Below, one piece after another: positions 1 through 5,484 of a stretch of DNA of 8,783 bases. Position numbers and translations under genes: made by a program. A model generated the notes under the pieces. It saw nothing but the letters and a program-made list of their open reading frames with translations. It was not told the DNA's origin and searched no databases. The stretch's first letter is position 1, and every line of letters begins with the position of its first letter. The stretch covers positions 1 through 8,783 of the forward strand of contig JAEYOB010000349.1 in NCBI GenBank assembly GCA_023412175.1, in the 5' to 3' direction. The DNA is from Pseudomonadota bacterium. Its GTDB lineage: Bacteria > Pseudomonadota > Alphaproteobacteria > Azospirillales > Azospirillaceae.

Positions 1-484
1 CCGCCACCCTGGCCGGCGTGGTGCCGTCGGCGGACAGCGCCAGGATGCGGGCACCGGGCTGCACCGCCGGGTGCAGCAGTTCGACCGGGCGGCCGTGCAG
101 CGTCAGGCACTCCACCTCCGCCCGCGCCCAGCCCAGCCGGGCACAGGCCAGCGCGAAGGCGCTGGGCGCCGGGATGACGACGGTTTCCCCGACAGGGAAG
201 TGCTTCAGCAGCGTCGTGCCGACGCCGTACAGCAACGGGTCGCCGCTCGCCAGCACGCAGACGCGGGCACGGCGGCGGCGCTCCAGCTTTTCGATCAGCG
301 CATCGAAGGGCGACGGCCAGACCAGCCGTTCGGCCTCCTGGTCGGGGACCATGGCGAGGTGGCGCTCGCCGCCGACCAGAACCTCGGCCGCGGTGATGGC
401 GCGCAGCGCCGCTTCGGACAGGCCGCCGATGCCGTCCTCACCGATGCCGACGATGGTGAGCCATGGAGGGGTAACAGGTTCCAT
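1..484 (-). CDS. cobL: Precorrin-6Y C5,15-methyltransferase, N-terminal part (runs off the left edge)
   Basis: Translating the minus strand from the ATG at 484 gives 161 open residues to the window edge. They match the CbiE-like N-terminal domain of CobL, a SAM-dependent enzyme that methylates C5 and C15 of the corrin ring and decarboxylates the C12 acetate in cobalamin synthesis. Visible signatures are the start GIGEDGIGGLS (13-23), the SAM-site loop ASGDPLLYG (79-87) and PAPSAFALACARLGW (105-119), typical of precorrin methylases. In alphaproteobacteria CobL usually continues into a CbiT-like second domain (about 400 residues in all), but that part would lie outside the window, so fusion is not shown. 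The start is set by the cobH stop: TGATG, sharing one base, which suggests translational coupling. No strong Shine-Dalgarno is seen. Third gene of the cbiX-cobH-cobL operon. Confidence 0.9.
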   Translation of the reverse strand, partial: MEPVTPPWLTIVGIGEDGIGGLSEAALRAITAAEVLVGGERHLAMVPDQEAERLVWPSPFDALIEKLERRRRARVCVLASGDPLLYGVGTTLLKHFPVGETVVIPAPSAFALACARLGWARAEVECLTLHGRPVELLHPAVQPGARILALSADGTTPARVA

Positions 485-1134
485 CACGTGCCGAGCCCCA
501 CCGCCAGCGCGTTGACCGCCGCCGCCGCCATCGCGCTGCCGCCGCGACGGCCGCGCACGGTGACGAAGGGCAGGCTGCGCGGGTTGCCGGCCAGCTCCGC
601 CTTGGACTCCGCAGCCCCGACGAAGCCCACCGGGAAGGCCAGCACCGCCGCCGGGCGGGGCGCACCGGCGTCGATCAGTTCCAGCAGGCGGAACAGCGCG
701 GTCGGCGCGTTGCCGATGGCGACGACCGCGCCCTCCAGTTCGGGCAGCCAGCGGTCCACCGCGGCGGCCGAGCGCGTCGTGCCGATGGCGTGGGCCAGCC
801 CCGGCACCGCGGCGTCGTGAAGATGGCAGAGCACCCGGTTCTTGCCGGGCAGATGGCGGGCCGTGATGCCGGCACCGACCATCTGCGCGTCCACCAGGAT
901 CGGCGCGCCGGCTTGCAGCGCGGCCCGGCCGCGCGCCACCACGTCGGCGGAGAAGGCAAGGTCGTCCACCAGATCGACCATGCCGCAGGTGTGGATCAGG
1001 CGGATCGCCAGTTCGGCCACGTCCGCCGGAAAGCGCGACAGGTCGGCCTCCGCCCGGATGGTGGCGAAGGACTGGCGGTAGATGGCATCCGGATCACGCA
1101 GGTAATCCAGCGCCGGGGGGGCGTCAGTCGCCAT
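484..1134 (-). CDS. cobH: Precorrin-8X methylmutase
   Basis: CobH/CbiC moves the methyl group from C11 to C12 of precorrin-8X to give hydrogenobyrinate (or the cobalt form in the anaerobic route), a cytoplasmic step of corrin ring synthesis. The 216-residue protein has the usual family length and start ([20 protein letters not shown]). It carries IHTCGM with H48, the expected catalytic histidine, then GNAPTAL (141-147), [11 protein letters not shown] (168-178) and RGRRGGS (194-200), all hallmark segments of the family. The ATG lies inside the end of cbiX (11-base overlap) and its stop overlaps the cobL ATG, so translation is probably coupled. It should be under the upstream cobalamin riboswitch together with cbiX. 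No defect is visible. The sequence alone does not say whether the substrate carries cobalt; an upstream cbiX would fit early cobalt insertion. Confidence 0.96.
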   Translation of the reverse strand: MATDAPPALDYLRDPDAIYRQSFATIRAEADLSRFPADVAELAIRLIHTCGMVDLVDDLAFSADVVARGRAALQAGAPILVDAQMVGAGITARHLPGKNRVLCHLHDAAVPGLAHAIGTTRSAAAVDRWLPELEGAVVAIGNAPTALFRLLELIDAGAPRPAAVLAFPVGFVGAAESKAELAGNPRSLPFVTVRGRRGGSAMAAAAVNALAVGLGT

Positions 1135-2206
1135 CGGTGCCCGACCGCGTCATGCTGCGCGGTCCCAGGGGGTGGTCCGCGTGCGGGTACGGATGATGGT
1201 GCCCGTGGCCATGGCCGTGATCATGCCCATGGCCGTGATGATGATCGTGGCGGTGGTCATGCCCATGATCGTGATCATGGTGATGATGCCCGTCGTGATC
1301 GTGGTGATGGTGGTGGTCGTTGCCGCCGTCGACGCCGATGCCCTCCACGTGGTGGTGGTGGCTTTCCTGGCGCAGGCCGACCTCGTCCTCGAAGCCCAGG
1401 AAGTGTTCCCGGTACTTGCACATCTGGCAGTTCATGTTGCCGGTGCCGTCCAGGATCTCCCGGACGCGCTCGCGCATCGTCTCCAGCACCATGGGGTGGC
1501 CGTTGAGGTAGGGCGCCTTGACAAACTCGATCCCCGGATGCCGGGCCGCCACCGCATCGGTGGCGTCGTAGATGCGGCGCACCAGGATGCCGGTGAACAG
1601 GAAGTACGGGAAGACGATGATCCGCTTGTAGCCGAGCCGGGCCGCGTGCTCCAGCCCCGGCTCGACCAGCGGGAAGGTGACGCCGGAATAGGCGGTCTCG
1701 GCCCAGCCGAAGCCCATCCCCTCCCACAGCATGCGGGTGACCTTGGCGACGTTGGAGTTCGCGTCAGGGTCCGACGAGCCGCGCCCGACCACCACCAGCA
1801 GCGTCTCGTGCCGCGCTATGTGGTCGCCGGCCGCCGTCACCGCCTCGGCGACGCGGTCGCCGGCGGCGCGCAGCATCTTCAGGTCGATGGCGAGTTCGCG
1901 GCCGTAGTCGATGGTCAGCCCCGGCCGCTCGGCGGCGTAGGCGTTGAGCACGGACGGAATGTCGTTCTTGGCGTGCCCGGCGGCGAACAGCATGCCCGGC
2001 ACCGCCAGGATGCGCGTGCAGCCGGCGGCCACCAACTTGTCCAGCCCCTCGCGCAGGACCGGACGGGCGAATTCCAGGTAACCGTATTCCACGTGGTCGT
2101 ACGGCAACTGGTGCGCCAGCGTATGCGCCACCGCGGCGAATTCCGCCACCGCCTGCGCGTCGCGGCTGCCGTGGCCGCAGATCATGACGCCGAGTTTGTC
2201 GCCCAT
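1124..2206 (-). CDS. cbiX: Sirohydrochlorin cobaltochelatase, long CbiX with MXCXXC motif and His-rich tail
   Basis: CbiX inserts Co(2+) into sirohydrochlorin, the cobalt entry step of corrin synthesis. The 360-residue protein has two homologous chelatase halves. The first starts [11 protein letters not shown] (H12) and holds [11 protein letters not shown] (H79); these two histidines match the metal-binding pair of the family. The second half has [13 protein letters not shown] (138-150) and the conserved stretch [12 protein letters not shown] (198-209). After it comes MNCQMC (258-263), the MXCXXC motif that holds a 4Fe-4S cluster in long CbiX proteins such as that of Bacillus megaterium, then a tail with 32 histidines in residues 283-345. 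The start at 2206 is chosen because the chelatase fold begins there and AAGGGAAG sits upstream; earlier in-frame ATGs would extend the protein into the riboswitch leader. First gene of the operon with cobH and cobL. Confidence 0.95.
   Translation of the reverse strand: MGDKLGVMICGHGSRDAQAVAEFAAVAHTLAHQLPYDHVEYGYLEFARPVLREGLDKLVAAGCTRILAVPGMLFAAGHAKNDIPSVLNAYAAERPGLTIDYGRELAIDLKMLRAAGDRVAEAVTAAGDHIARHETLLVVVGRGSSDPDANSNVAKVTRMLWEGMGFGWAETAYSGVTFPLVEPGLEHAARLGYKRIIVFPYFLFTGILVRRIYDATDAVAARHPGIEFVKAPYLNGHPMVLETMRERVREILDGTGNMNCQMCKYREHFLGFEDEVGLRQESHHHHVEGIGVDGGNDHHHHHDHDGHHHHDHDHGHDHRHDHHHGHGHDHGHGHGHHHPYPHADHPLGPRSMTRSGTDGD
1172..1360 (-). repeat. Low-complexity His/Asp/Gly codon repeat encoding the CbiX metal-binding tail
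   Basis: This stretch reads as repeated CAC/CAT, GAC/GAT and GGC/GGT codons on the minus strand and encodes residues 283-345 of CbiX, of which 32 are histidine. It is tandem-like at both DNA and protein level ([20 protein letters not shown] and similar). Such tails are known in some CbiX and other metallochaperone-like proteins and are thought to bind or store metal. The repeat also creates long open frames on the plus strand that are not genes. Its length is likely to vary between strains through slippage (inference). Confidence 0.85.
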
Positions 2207-2211
2207 CCGAG

Positions 2212-2230
2212 CTTCCCTTGTGGCCGGAAG
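2212..2230 (-). promoter_or_regulatory. Possible SD-sequestering hairpin of the cbiX leader
   Basis: On the minus strand the cbiX ribosome binding site (AAGGGAAG) is preceded by CTTCC. CTTCC (2226-2230) can pair with GGAAG (2212-2216) over a 9-base loop. This lies downstream of the riboswitch core and could be part of an expression platform acting on translation. There is no U-run that would mark a rho-independent terminator here. The stem is only 5 bp and could be chance. Confidence 0.3.
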
Positions 2231-2338
2231 TCCCGCCGGGGGATGGGAGCCGAGGACCGAGCCCCGGGCAACGCTCATGCCGGGTCCGCCTCTGCCGCCG
2301 GTGCACCCCGCCCGGAGCTTCGTTGACATTCGCGGCCG

Positions 2339-2530
2339 GGCAGGTCTCCTGGCTCGTGGGTCTGTGCCGCGGGGACTCGCCTTCCCGGCCGGGTTTTGGT
2401 CCGGCCAGTGGCTTCGCATCGTCCGCGACTCGCCACACACAGTTGCGGGGGCAGCCGCGGCATGGGCGGTTCCCCGCCGTTCCGCGTTCCCTTTTCACCT
2501 GCCACCCCTTGTGGGATGGCAGGAACCATG
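2339..2530 (-). promoter_or_regulatory. Cobalamin (B12) riboswitch upstream of cbiX
   Basis: Read on the minus strand, the region has the conserved parts of the cobalamin aptamer in the right order: GGTGAAAAGGGAAC near the 5' end (around 2485-2498), the core GGCTGCCCCCGCAACTG (2441-2457), GAAGCCACTGGC (2404-2415), and the closing AGCCAGGAGACCTGCC (2339-2354). The family binds adenosylcobalamin or a related cobamide and lowers expression of the gene behind it. It lies about 130 bases ahead of the cbiX start and should control cbiX-cobH-cobL. The 5' boundary is approximate; 2530 is the edge of the paired 5' segment that I can recognise. Confidence 0.95.
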
Positions 2531-2544
2531 CCGCTCTATCGCAG

Positions 2545-2573
2545 ACTTAGGCCGCCCCGGCCTTCAGCGTCAA
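2545..2573 (-). promoter_or_regulatory. Candidate promoter for the cbiX operon
   Basis: On the minus strand TTGACG (2573-2568) is followed after 17 bases by CTAAGT (2550-2545). The -35 is close to consensus and the -10 is poor. A start near 2538 would sit just ahead of the riboswitch, which is where it is needed. No other good pair is seen nearby. This is a position-based guess. Confidence 0.35.
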
Positions 2574-2599
2574 TGACTTTGTTCGGTGACTTTATTGAC
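2569..2599. repeat. Inverted repeat GTCAAT-N19-ATTGAC between the divergent riboswitches
   Basis: GTCAAT (2569-2574) and ATTGAC (2594-2599) are perfect inverse complements 19 bases apart, in the only AT-richer patch of the region. Each arm contains TTGAC reading outwards, so the pair may simply be two divergent -35 boxes; the arms could alternatively be a regulator site. Between them TGACTTT occurs twice (2574-2580, 2587-2593). The rightward copy has no convincing -10 at the usual distance. Confidence 0.35.
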
Positions 2600-2639
2600 C
2601 TTGCCAACACTGCGCCGCGCCGCCACACTGCACGGCGAT

Positions 2640-2830
2640 GGTGCCCGGCACGGCCAAGCCTCGCCGGGATAATAGGGAACACGGTGCGGTCGACCAAATC
2701 GAGGGACCAAGCCCGTGGCTGCCCCCGCAACTGTGAGCGGTGAGCCGGCCGAAACGCCACCGGAGGCCCGACGAGGGCACCGGGAAGGCATCGGCCAGAC
2801 GGCGACGACCCGCGAGCCAGGAAACCTGCC
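2640..2830 (+). promoter_or_regulatory. Cobalamin (B12) riboswitch upstream of cbtB-cbtA
   Basis: The plus strand shows the aptamer signature in order: GGTGCC (2640-2645), GGGATAATAGGGAACACGGT (2668-2687), the core GCCCCCGCAACTGTGAGCGG (2721-2740), GCCACCGG (2756-2763) in the place of the usual GCCACTGG, then GGGAAGGC and the closing AGCCAGGAAACCTGCC (2815-2830). It ends 49 bases before the cbtB start. High cobamide levels should reduce expression of the cobalt transporter genes behind it. It is a separate sequence from the minus-strand copy and not a simple duplication, since the variable arms differ. Confidence 0.95.
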
Positions 2831-2847
2831 ATCGAGGCTCAATCCAC

Positions 2848-2865
2848 GCCGTCGGGTGTGACGGC
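2848..2865 (+). promoter_or_regulatory. Small hairpin between the riboswitch and the cbtB ribosome binding site
   Basis: GCCGTC (2848-2853) and GACGGC (2860-2865) form a perfect 6-bp stem with a GGGTGT loop, ending 4 bases before the GGAGA Shine-Dalgarno of cbtB (2870-2874). It is not followed by a U-run, so it is more likely part of a translational switch than a terminator. The function is inferred from position only. Confidence 0.4.
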
Positions 2866-2879
2866 ACATGGAGACATCG

Positions 2880-3059
2880 ATGACCAAGACGACCCTCGCC
2901 TCTTCCCGCAGCCTGTCACGCTCGGAGACCGTCGTCGCCGCGCTCGTGGCGATGCTGCTCGGCACGTTCCTGGTGTACGGCGCCGGCTTCGCCAACGCCA
3001 ACGCGCTGCACGACGCCGCGCACGACACCCGGCACGCCTTCTCGTTCCCCTGCCACTGA
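2880..3059 (+). CDS. cbtB: Cobalt transporter subunit CbtB, small membrane protein
   Basis: CbtB is the small partner of CbtA in a predicted cobalt uptake system that is typically found behind B12 riboswitches. The 59-residue protein has one membrane segment (about residues 18-38) and a metal-ligand-rich end, ALHDAAHDTRHAFSFPCH, with H44, H48, H52, C58 and H59; this His-rich tail ending in a CH pair is typical of the family and is the likely cobalt site. An in-frame ATG at 2868 would add four residues, but GGAGA at 2870-2874 sits five bases before the ATG at 2880 and overlaps the earlier one, so 2880 is preferred. It is followed after 10 bases by cbtA. Expression should fall when cobalamin is abundant. 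Confidence 0.9.
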   Translation: MTKTTLASSRSLSRSETVVAALVAMLLGTFLVYGAGFANANALHDAAHDTRHAFSFPCH

Positions 3060-3069
3060 GCGCCTGAAC

Positions 3070-3747
3070 ATGCTCAAGCGGATTCTCTCCGCGGCGCTCG
3101 CCGCGGGGCTGCTGGCTGGCGTCCTGGTTTCCGTGCTGCAGGCCGTCACCACAACACCACTGATCCTCCAGGCCGAACTGTTCGAGGCGGGCGGCGGCGA
3201 GCATGACCACACCGGCCATGACCACTCGGCCCCTCTTCCGTCCGAACCCGAGGCCGAGGACATCCTGACCCGCACCGGGCTGACGGTGGTCGCGAACCTC
3301 GTCACCGGGGTGGGCTTCGCGCTCCTGGTGGTGGGCGCCTTCACGCTGTCCGGCCGTCCGGTGGAAGCCCGCGAGGGGCTGCTGTGGGGGCTCGGCGGGT
3401 TCGCCGCCTTCACGCTGGCCCCGGCGCTCGGCCTGCCGCCGGAATTGCCCGGCACCATCGCCGCCGATCTGGCGTCCCGCCAGGCCTGGTGGGCCTTCGC
3501 GGCGCTGGGAGCGGCCGGAGGGCTGGCGGTGCTGGCCTTCGGCAAAGGATGGTGGCGGTTGCCGGTGGGGCTGGCCCTGCTGATCCTGCCGCACGCCGTC
3601 GGCGCGCCTCACCCCGACACCTTCGGCGCCACCGCCCCGGCGGAGCTGGCGGCACAGTTCGTCGCCAAGTCCATCGCGGTCAGCGCCATCTTCTGGGCGG
3701 TGCTGGGATGGCTGGCCGGCGGCTTCTTCAAGCGATTCAGCGCCTGA
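3070..3747 (+). CDS. cbtA: Cobalt transporter subunit CbtA, multi-span membrane protein
   Basis: CbtA is the large subunit of the predicted CbtAB cobalt permease in the inner membrane. The 225 residues contain about five hydrophobic segments (roughly 5-26, 71-93, 103-122, 139-157, 163-178) plus a last one near 196-218. A hydrophilic loop after the first segment carries HDHTGHDH (45-52), a probable metal-binding stretch. LPPELPG (122-128) and LILPHAVGAPHPDTFG (171-186) are conserved family features. The length is usual for the family. The start is 10 bases after the cbtB stop and has no clear Shine-Dalgarno of its own, so coupling to cbtB is likely. No ATPase or other transport partner is present here, as expected for this two-part system. 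The mechanism of energisation is not established. Confidence 0.92.
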   Translation: MLKRILSAALAAGLLAGVLVSVLQAVTTTPLILQAELFEAGGGEHDHTGHDHSAPLPSEPEAEDILTRTGLTVVANLVTGVGFALLVVGAFTLSGRPVEAREGLLWGLGGFAAFTLAPALGLPPELPGTIAADLASRQAWWAFAALGAAGGLAVLAFGKGWWRLPVGLALLILPHAVGAPHPDTFGATAPAELAAQFVAKSIAVSAIFWAVLGWLAGGFFKRFSA

Positions 3748-3756
3748 CCCCGTTCT

Positions 3757-3782
3757 CCCCTCCCCCGCCGGCGGGGGAGGGG
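3757..3782. repeat. Perfect GC-rich palindrome after cbtA, REP-like or terminator
   Basis: A 26-bp perfect palindrome of C-runs and G-runs with GCCGGC at its centre begins ten bases after the cbtA stop. It could form a very stable 13-bp stem (with a small forced loop) on RNA. No T-run follows, so it is not a textbook rho-independent terminator, but it could stop or protect the 3' end of cbtBA mRNA. Its right half followed by GCCGGGGG resembles the element between dctP and dctQ, suggesting a dispersed family. Confidence 0.7.
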
Positions 3783-3821
3783 CCGGGGGCGGAGCCCGGC
3801 GCCCGCACTCCCCGAAATGAT

Positions 3822-3850
3822 TTGACGGCTGCCCTGGGACGCGGAAACCT
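3822..3850 (+). promoter_or_regulatory. Weak candidate promoter for the TRAP operon
   Basis: TTGACG (3822-3827) is followed after 17 bases by AAACCT (3845-3850). The -35 is good and the -10 matches consensus at only two positions. The predicted start would fall in the left arm of the inverted repeat at 3853-3889, which would suit a repressor or leader-RNA mechanism. Low confidence. Confidence 0.3.
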
Positions 3851-3852
3851 GT

Positions 3853-3889
3853 CTGTCGTGCACAAGAACGTTGAACGTCCGCACGACAG
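3853..3889 (+). promoter_or_regulatory. Inverted repeat overlapping the dctP ribosome binding site
   Basis: CTGTCGTGC (3853-3861) and GCACGACAG (3881-3889) are perfect inverse complements separated by 19 bases, which themselves contain AACGTT. The right arm shares two bases with the Shine-Dalgarno AGGGAG (3888-3893) of dctP. It can act either as an operator for a dimeric regulator near the transcription start or as an mRNA stem that partly hides the ribosome binding site. The sequence does not decide between these. Confidence 0.55.
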
Positions 3890-3904
3890 GGAGACAAAGA
3901 CGCT

Positions 3905-4882
3905 ATGCTCACGAGCACCCGCTTCCGCCTGGGCGCTGCGGCCCTCGCGCTCGGTCTGGCATCCGGCCCGGCGCTGGCCGAGACCTGGGACATGCCGACG
4001 CCCTACCCCGACGGCAACTTCCACACCCAGAACGTCCGCCAGTTCGCCGACGACGTGAAGACCGCCACCAACGGCAAGATCCAGATCACCGTCCATTCCA
4101 ACGGCTCCCTGGTCAAGCACCCGGAGATCAAGCGCGCCGTGCAGTCGGGCCAGGCGCAGATCGGCGAGGTGCTGATCTCCTCCTGGGCCAACGAGGATCC
4201 GCTGTTCGGCCTCGACTCGGTGCCGTTCCTCGCCACCGATTTCGCCGCTTCGAAGAAGCTGTACGAGGTGTCACGCCAGTACCTGGAGAAGAAGCTGGAG
4301 CGCCAGAAGCTCAAGCTGCTGTACTCGGTGGCGTGGCCGCCGCAGGGCCTGTACGTGAAGCAGGAAATCACGTCGACGGCCGACCTCAAGGGCCAGAAGT
4401 TCCGCGCCTACAACCCGGCCACCACCCGCATCGCCGAGTTGACCGGCGCCGTGCCCACCAAGATCGAGGCGGCCGAGGTCGCACAGGCCTTCGGCACCGG
4501 CATCGTGTCGGCGATGATCACGTCGGCGGCGACCGGCGTCGACAGCAAGGCCTGGGACTTCGTCAAGGTCTATTACGACGTGCAGGCATGGTTGCCGCGC
4601 AACATGGTGTTCGTCAGCCTCGACGTCTGGAACGGCCTGGACGACGCCAGCAAGAAGGCGGTGCAAGAGGCCGCGGCCAAGGCCGAGGCGCGCGGCTGGG
4701 AAGGCTGGGAAAAGAAGACGGCCGAGTTGAACAAGACGCTTGCCGACAACGGCATGAAGGTCCTGCCGCCGCCGCCGGCGTTGAAGGACGGCTTCACCGA
4801 GGTCGGCAAGACCATGACCGTCGAGTGGCAGAAGGCCGCCGGCGCCGATGGCGAGGCCATCGTCAAGGCCTATAAGCCGTAA
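3905..4882 (+). CDS. dctP: TRAP transporter periplasmic substrate-binding protein, DctP family
   Basis: DctP-family proteins bind a substrate, usually an organic acid, in the periplasm and deliver it to the DctQM membrane complex, which uses an ion gradient. The 325 residues start with a clear signal peptide (about 1-25, ending GPALA before ETW). The mature part has typical DctP segments: the DGNFHTQNVRQFADDV helix, GSLVKHPEIKRAVQSGQAQIG (68-88), DSVPFLA (104-110), and GQKFRAYNP (163-171), where R167 corresponds to the conserved arginine that holds a carboxylate in characterised family members. The segment EVAQAFGTGIVSAMITS (191-207) is also standard. Full length, with no defect seen. Shine-Dalgarno AGGGAG lies 11 bases ahead of the ATG. 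The substrate is unknown; C4-dicarboxylates, keto acids and sugar acids are all possible. Confidence 0.95.
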   Translation: MLTSTRFRLGAAALALGLASGPALAETWDMPTPYPDGNFHTQNVRQFADDVKTATNGKIQITVHSNGSLVKHPEIKRAVQSGQAQIGEVLISSWANEDPLFGLDSVPFLATDFAASKKLYEVSRQYLEKKLERQKLKLLYSVAWPPQGLYVKQEITSTADLKGQKFRAYNPATTRIAELTGAVPTKIEAAEVAQAFGTGIVSAMITSAATGVDSKAWDFVKVYYDVQAWLPRNMVFVSLDVWNGLDDASKKAVQEAAAKAEARGWEGWEKKTAELNKTLADNGMKVLPPPPALKDGFTEVGKTMTVEWQKAAGADGEAIVKAYKP

Positions 4883-4894
4883 GGCGCTGAACGA

Positions 4895-4945
4895 GCCCCC
4901 CTTCCCGCCCACCCCTGCGAAGCGGGGAAGGGCCTGGGATGGGGC
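4895..4945. repeat. REP-like GC-rich palindromic element between dctP and dctQ
   Basis: The 86-base gap between the two genes holds nested inverted repeats: GCCCC (4895-4899) with GGGGC (4941-4945), and CCCTTCCC (4899-4906) with GGGAAGGG (4925-4932). A second possible hairpin, CCCC-GC with GC-GGGG around GAA, lies inside (4912-4927). The right side (GCGGGGAAGGGCCTGGGATG) resembles the end of the palindrome after cbtA (GCGGGGGAGGGGCCGGGGGC), so both may belong to one dispersed intergenic family. In an operon such an element can stabilise the upstream dctP message. Confidence 0.6.
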
Positions 4946-4968
4946 GCTCCTCCCTATTCGGAGTCCCT

Positions 4969-5478
4969 ATGCGCAAAGCCCTGTCCGCGCTCTATCGCAC
5001 CGCGGAGTTCCTCGGTGCGACCCTGTTCGTGCTGATTGCGCTGCCGATCCTCGCCCTGGTGTTCACGCGCCCCTTCGGCGTGACCGTTCCCGCCGCCGAC
5101 GAGTTCGCCGGCTACGCCATGGCCGGTTCCTTCGCGCTGATGCTCGGGCCGAGCCTGCGGCGCGGCGCGCACATCCGCGTCGGCATAATCATCGACCGGC
5201 TGCACGGGGGCGCAAGGCGCGTGATGGAACTGGTCTGCCTGGCCTTTGCGACCGCGCTGACCGGCTATTTCGCCTTCCACTGGAGCCGCATGACCTGGCA
5301 GTCCTACGATTTCGGCGACGTCAGCCAGGGCGTGCTGCCGATCCCGCTGTGGATCCCGCAGACGATCATGGCGGCGGGGCTGGTGGTCCTGGCCATCGCT
5401 TTTCTCGACGACCTGATCGCCGTCGCCCGCGGCCGTCCGGCCACCTACGAAACCGCCGACGCGCCGAGCGAGGGTTGA
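4969..5478 (+). CDS. dctQ: TRAP transporter small membrane subunit, DctQ family
   Basis: DctQ is the small inner-membrane partner of DctM and is needed for uptake of the DctP-bound substrate. From the chosen start the protein has 169 residues, normal for the family, with four membrane segments (about 12-33, 48-64, 85-104, 129-151). PAADEFAGYAMAGSFALMLG followed by RRGAHIRVGIIIDRL (64-78) is the characteristic DctQ stretch. An earlier in-frame ATG at 4939 would add ten residues but sits inside the palindromic repeat; GGAG at 4960-4963, five bases before the ATG at 4969, supports the later start. The stop is six bases before dctM, so the two membrane subunits are co-translated, as expected. Confidence 0.93.
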   Translation: MRKALSALYRTAEFLGATLFVLIALPILALVFTRPFGVTVPAADEFAGYAMAGSFALMLGPSLRRGAHIRVGIIIDRLHGGARRVMELVCLAFATALTGYFAFHWSRMTWQSYDFGDVSQGVLPIPLWIPQTIMAAGLVVLAIAFLDDLIAVARGRPATYETADAPSEG

Positions 5479-5484
5479 GCCGCC

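Noticed and set aside
1190..1350. Short direct repeats suggesting a CRISPR or tandem satellite
   Set aside because: The repeats are codon-level His/Asp/Gly coding repeats in frame with cbiX; there are no uniform repeats with unique spacers.
1172..2326. 384-residue open frame on the plus strand opposite cbiX
   Set aside because: Antisense shadow of cbiX. Its start is a run of V/M/I residues made by the His-codon repeat read backwards, and no domain is recognisable.
2207..2440. N-terminal extension of cbiX from upstream in-frame ATGs
   Set aside because: The extension would be translated from the riboswitch leader, has no chelatase homology and lacks a good ribosome binding site; [10 protein letters not shown] begins right after the ATG at 2206.
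2839..3993. 384-residue minus-strand open frame across cbtB, cbtA and the TRAP upstream region
   Set aside because: Arg/Gly/Pro-rich composition with no domain, and it runs antisense to clearly recognisable cbtBA.
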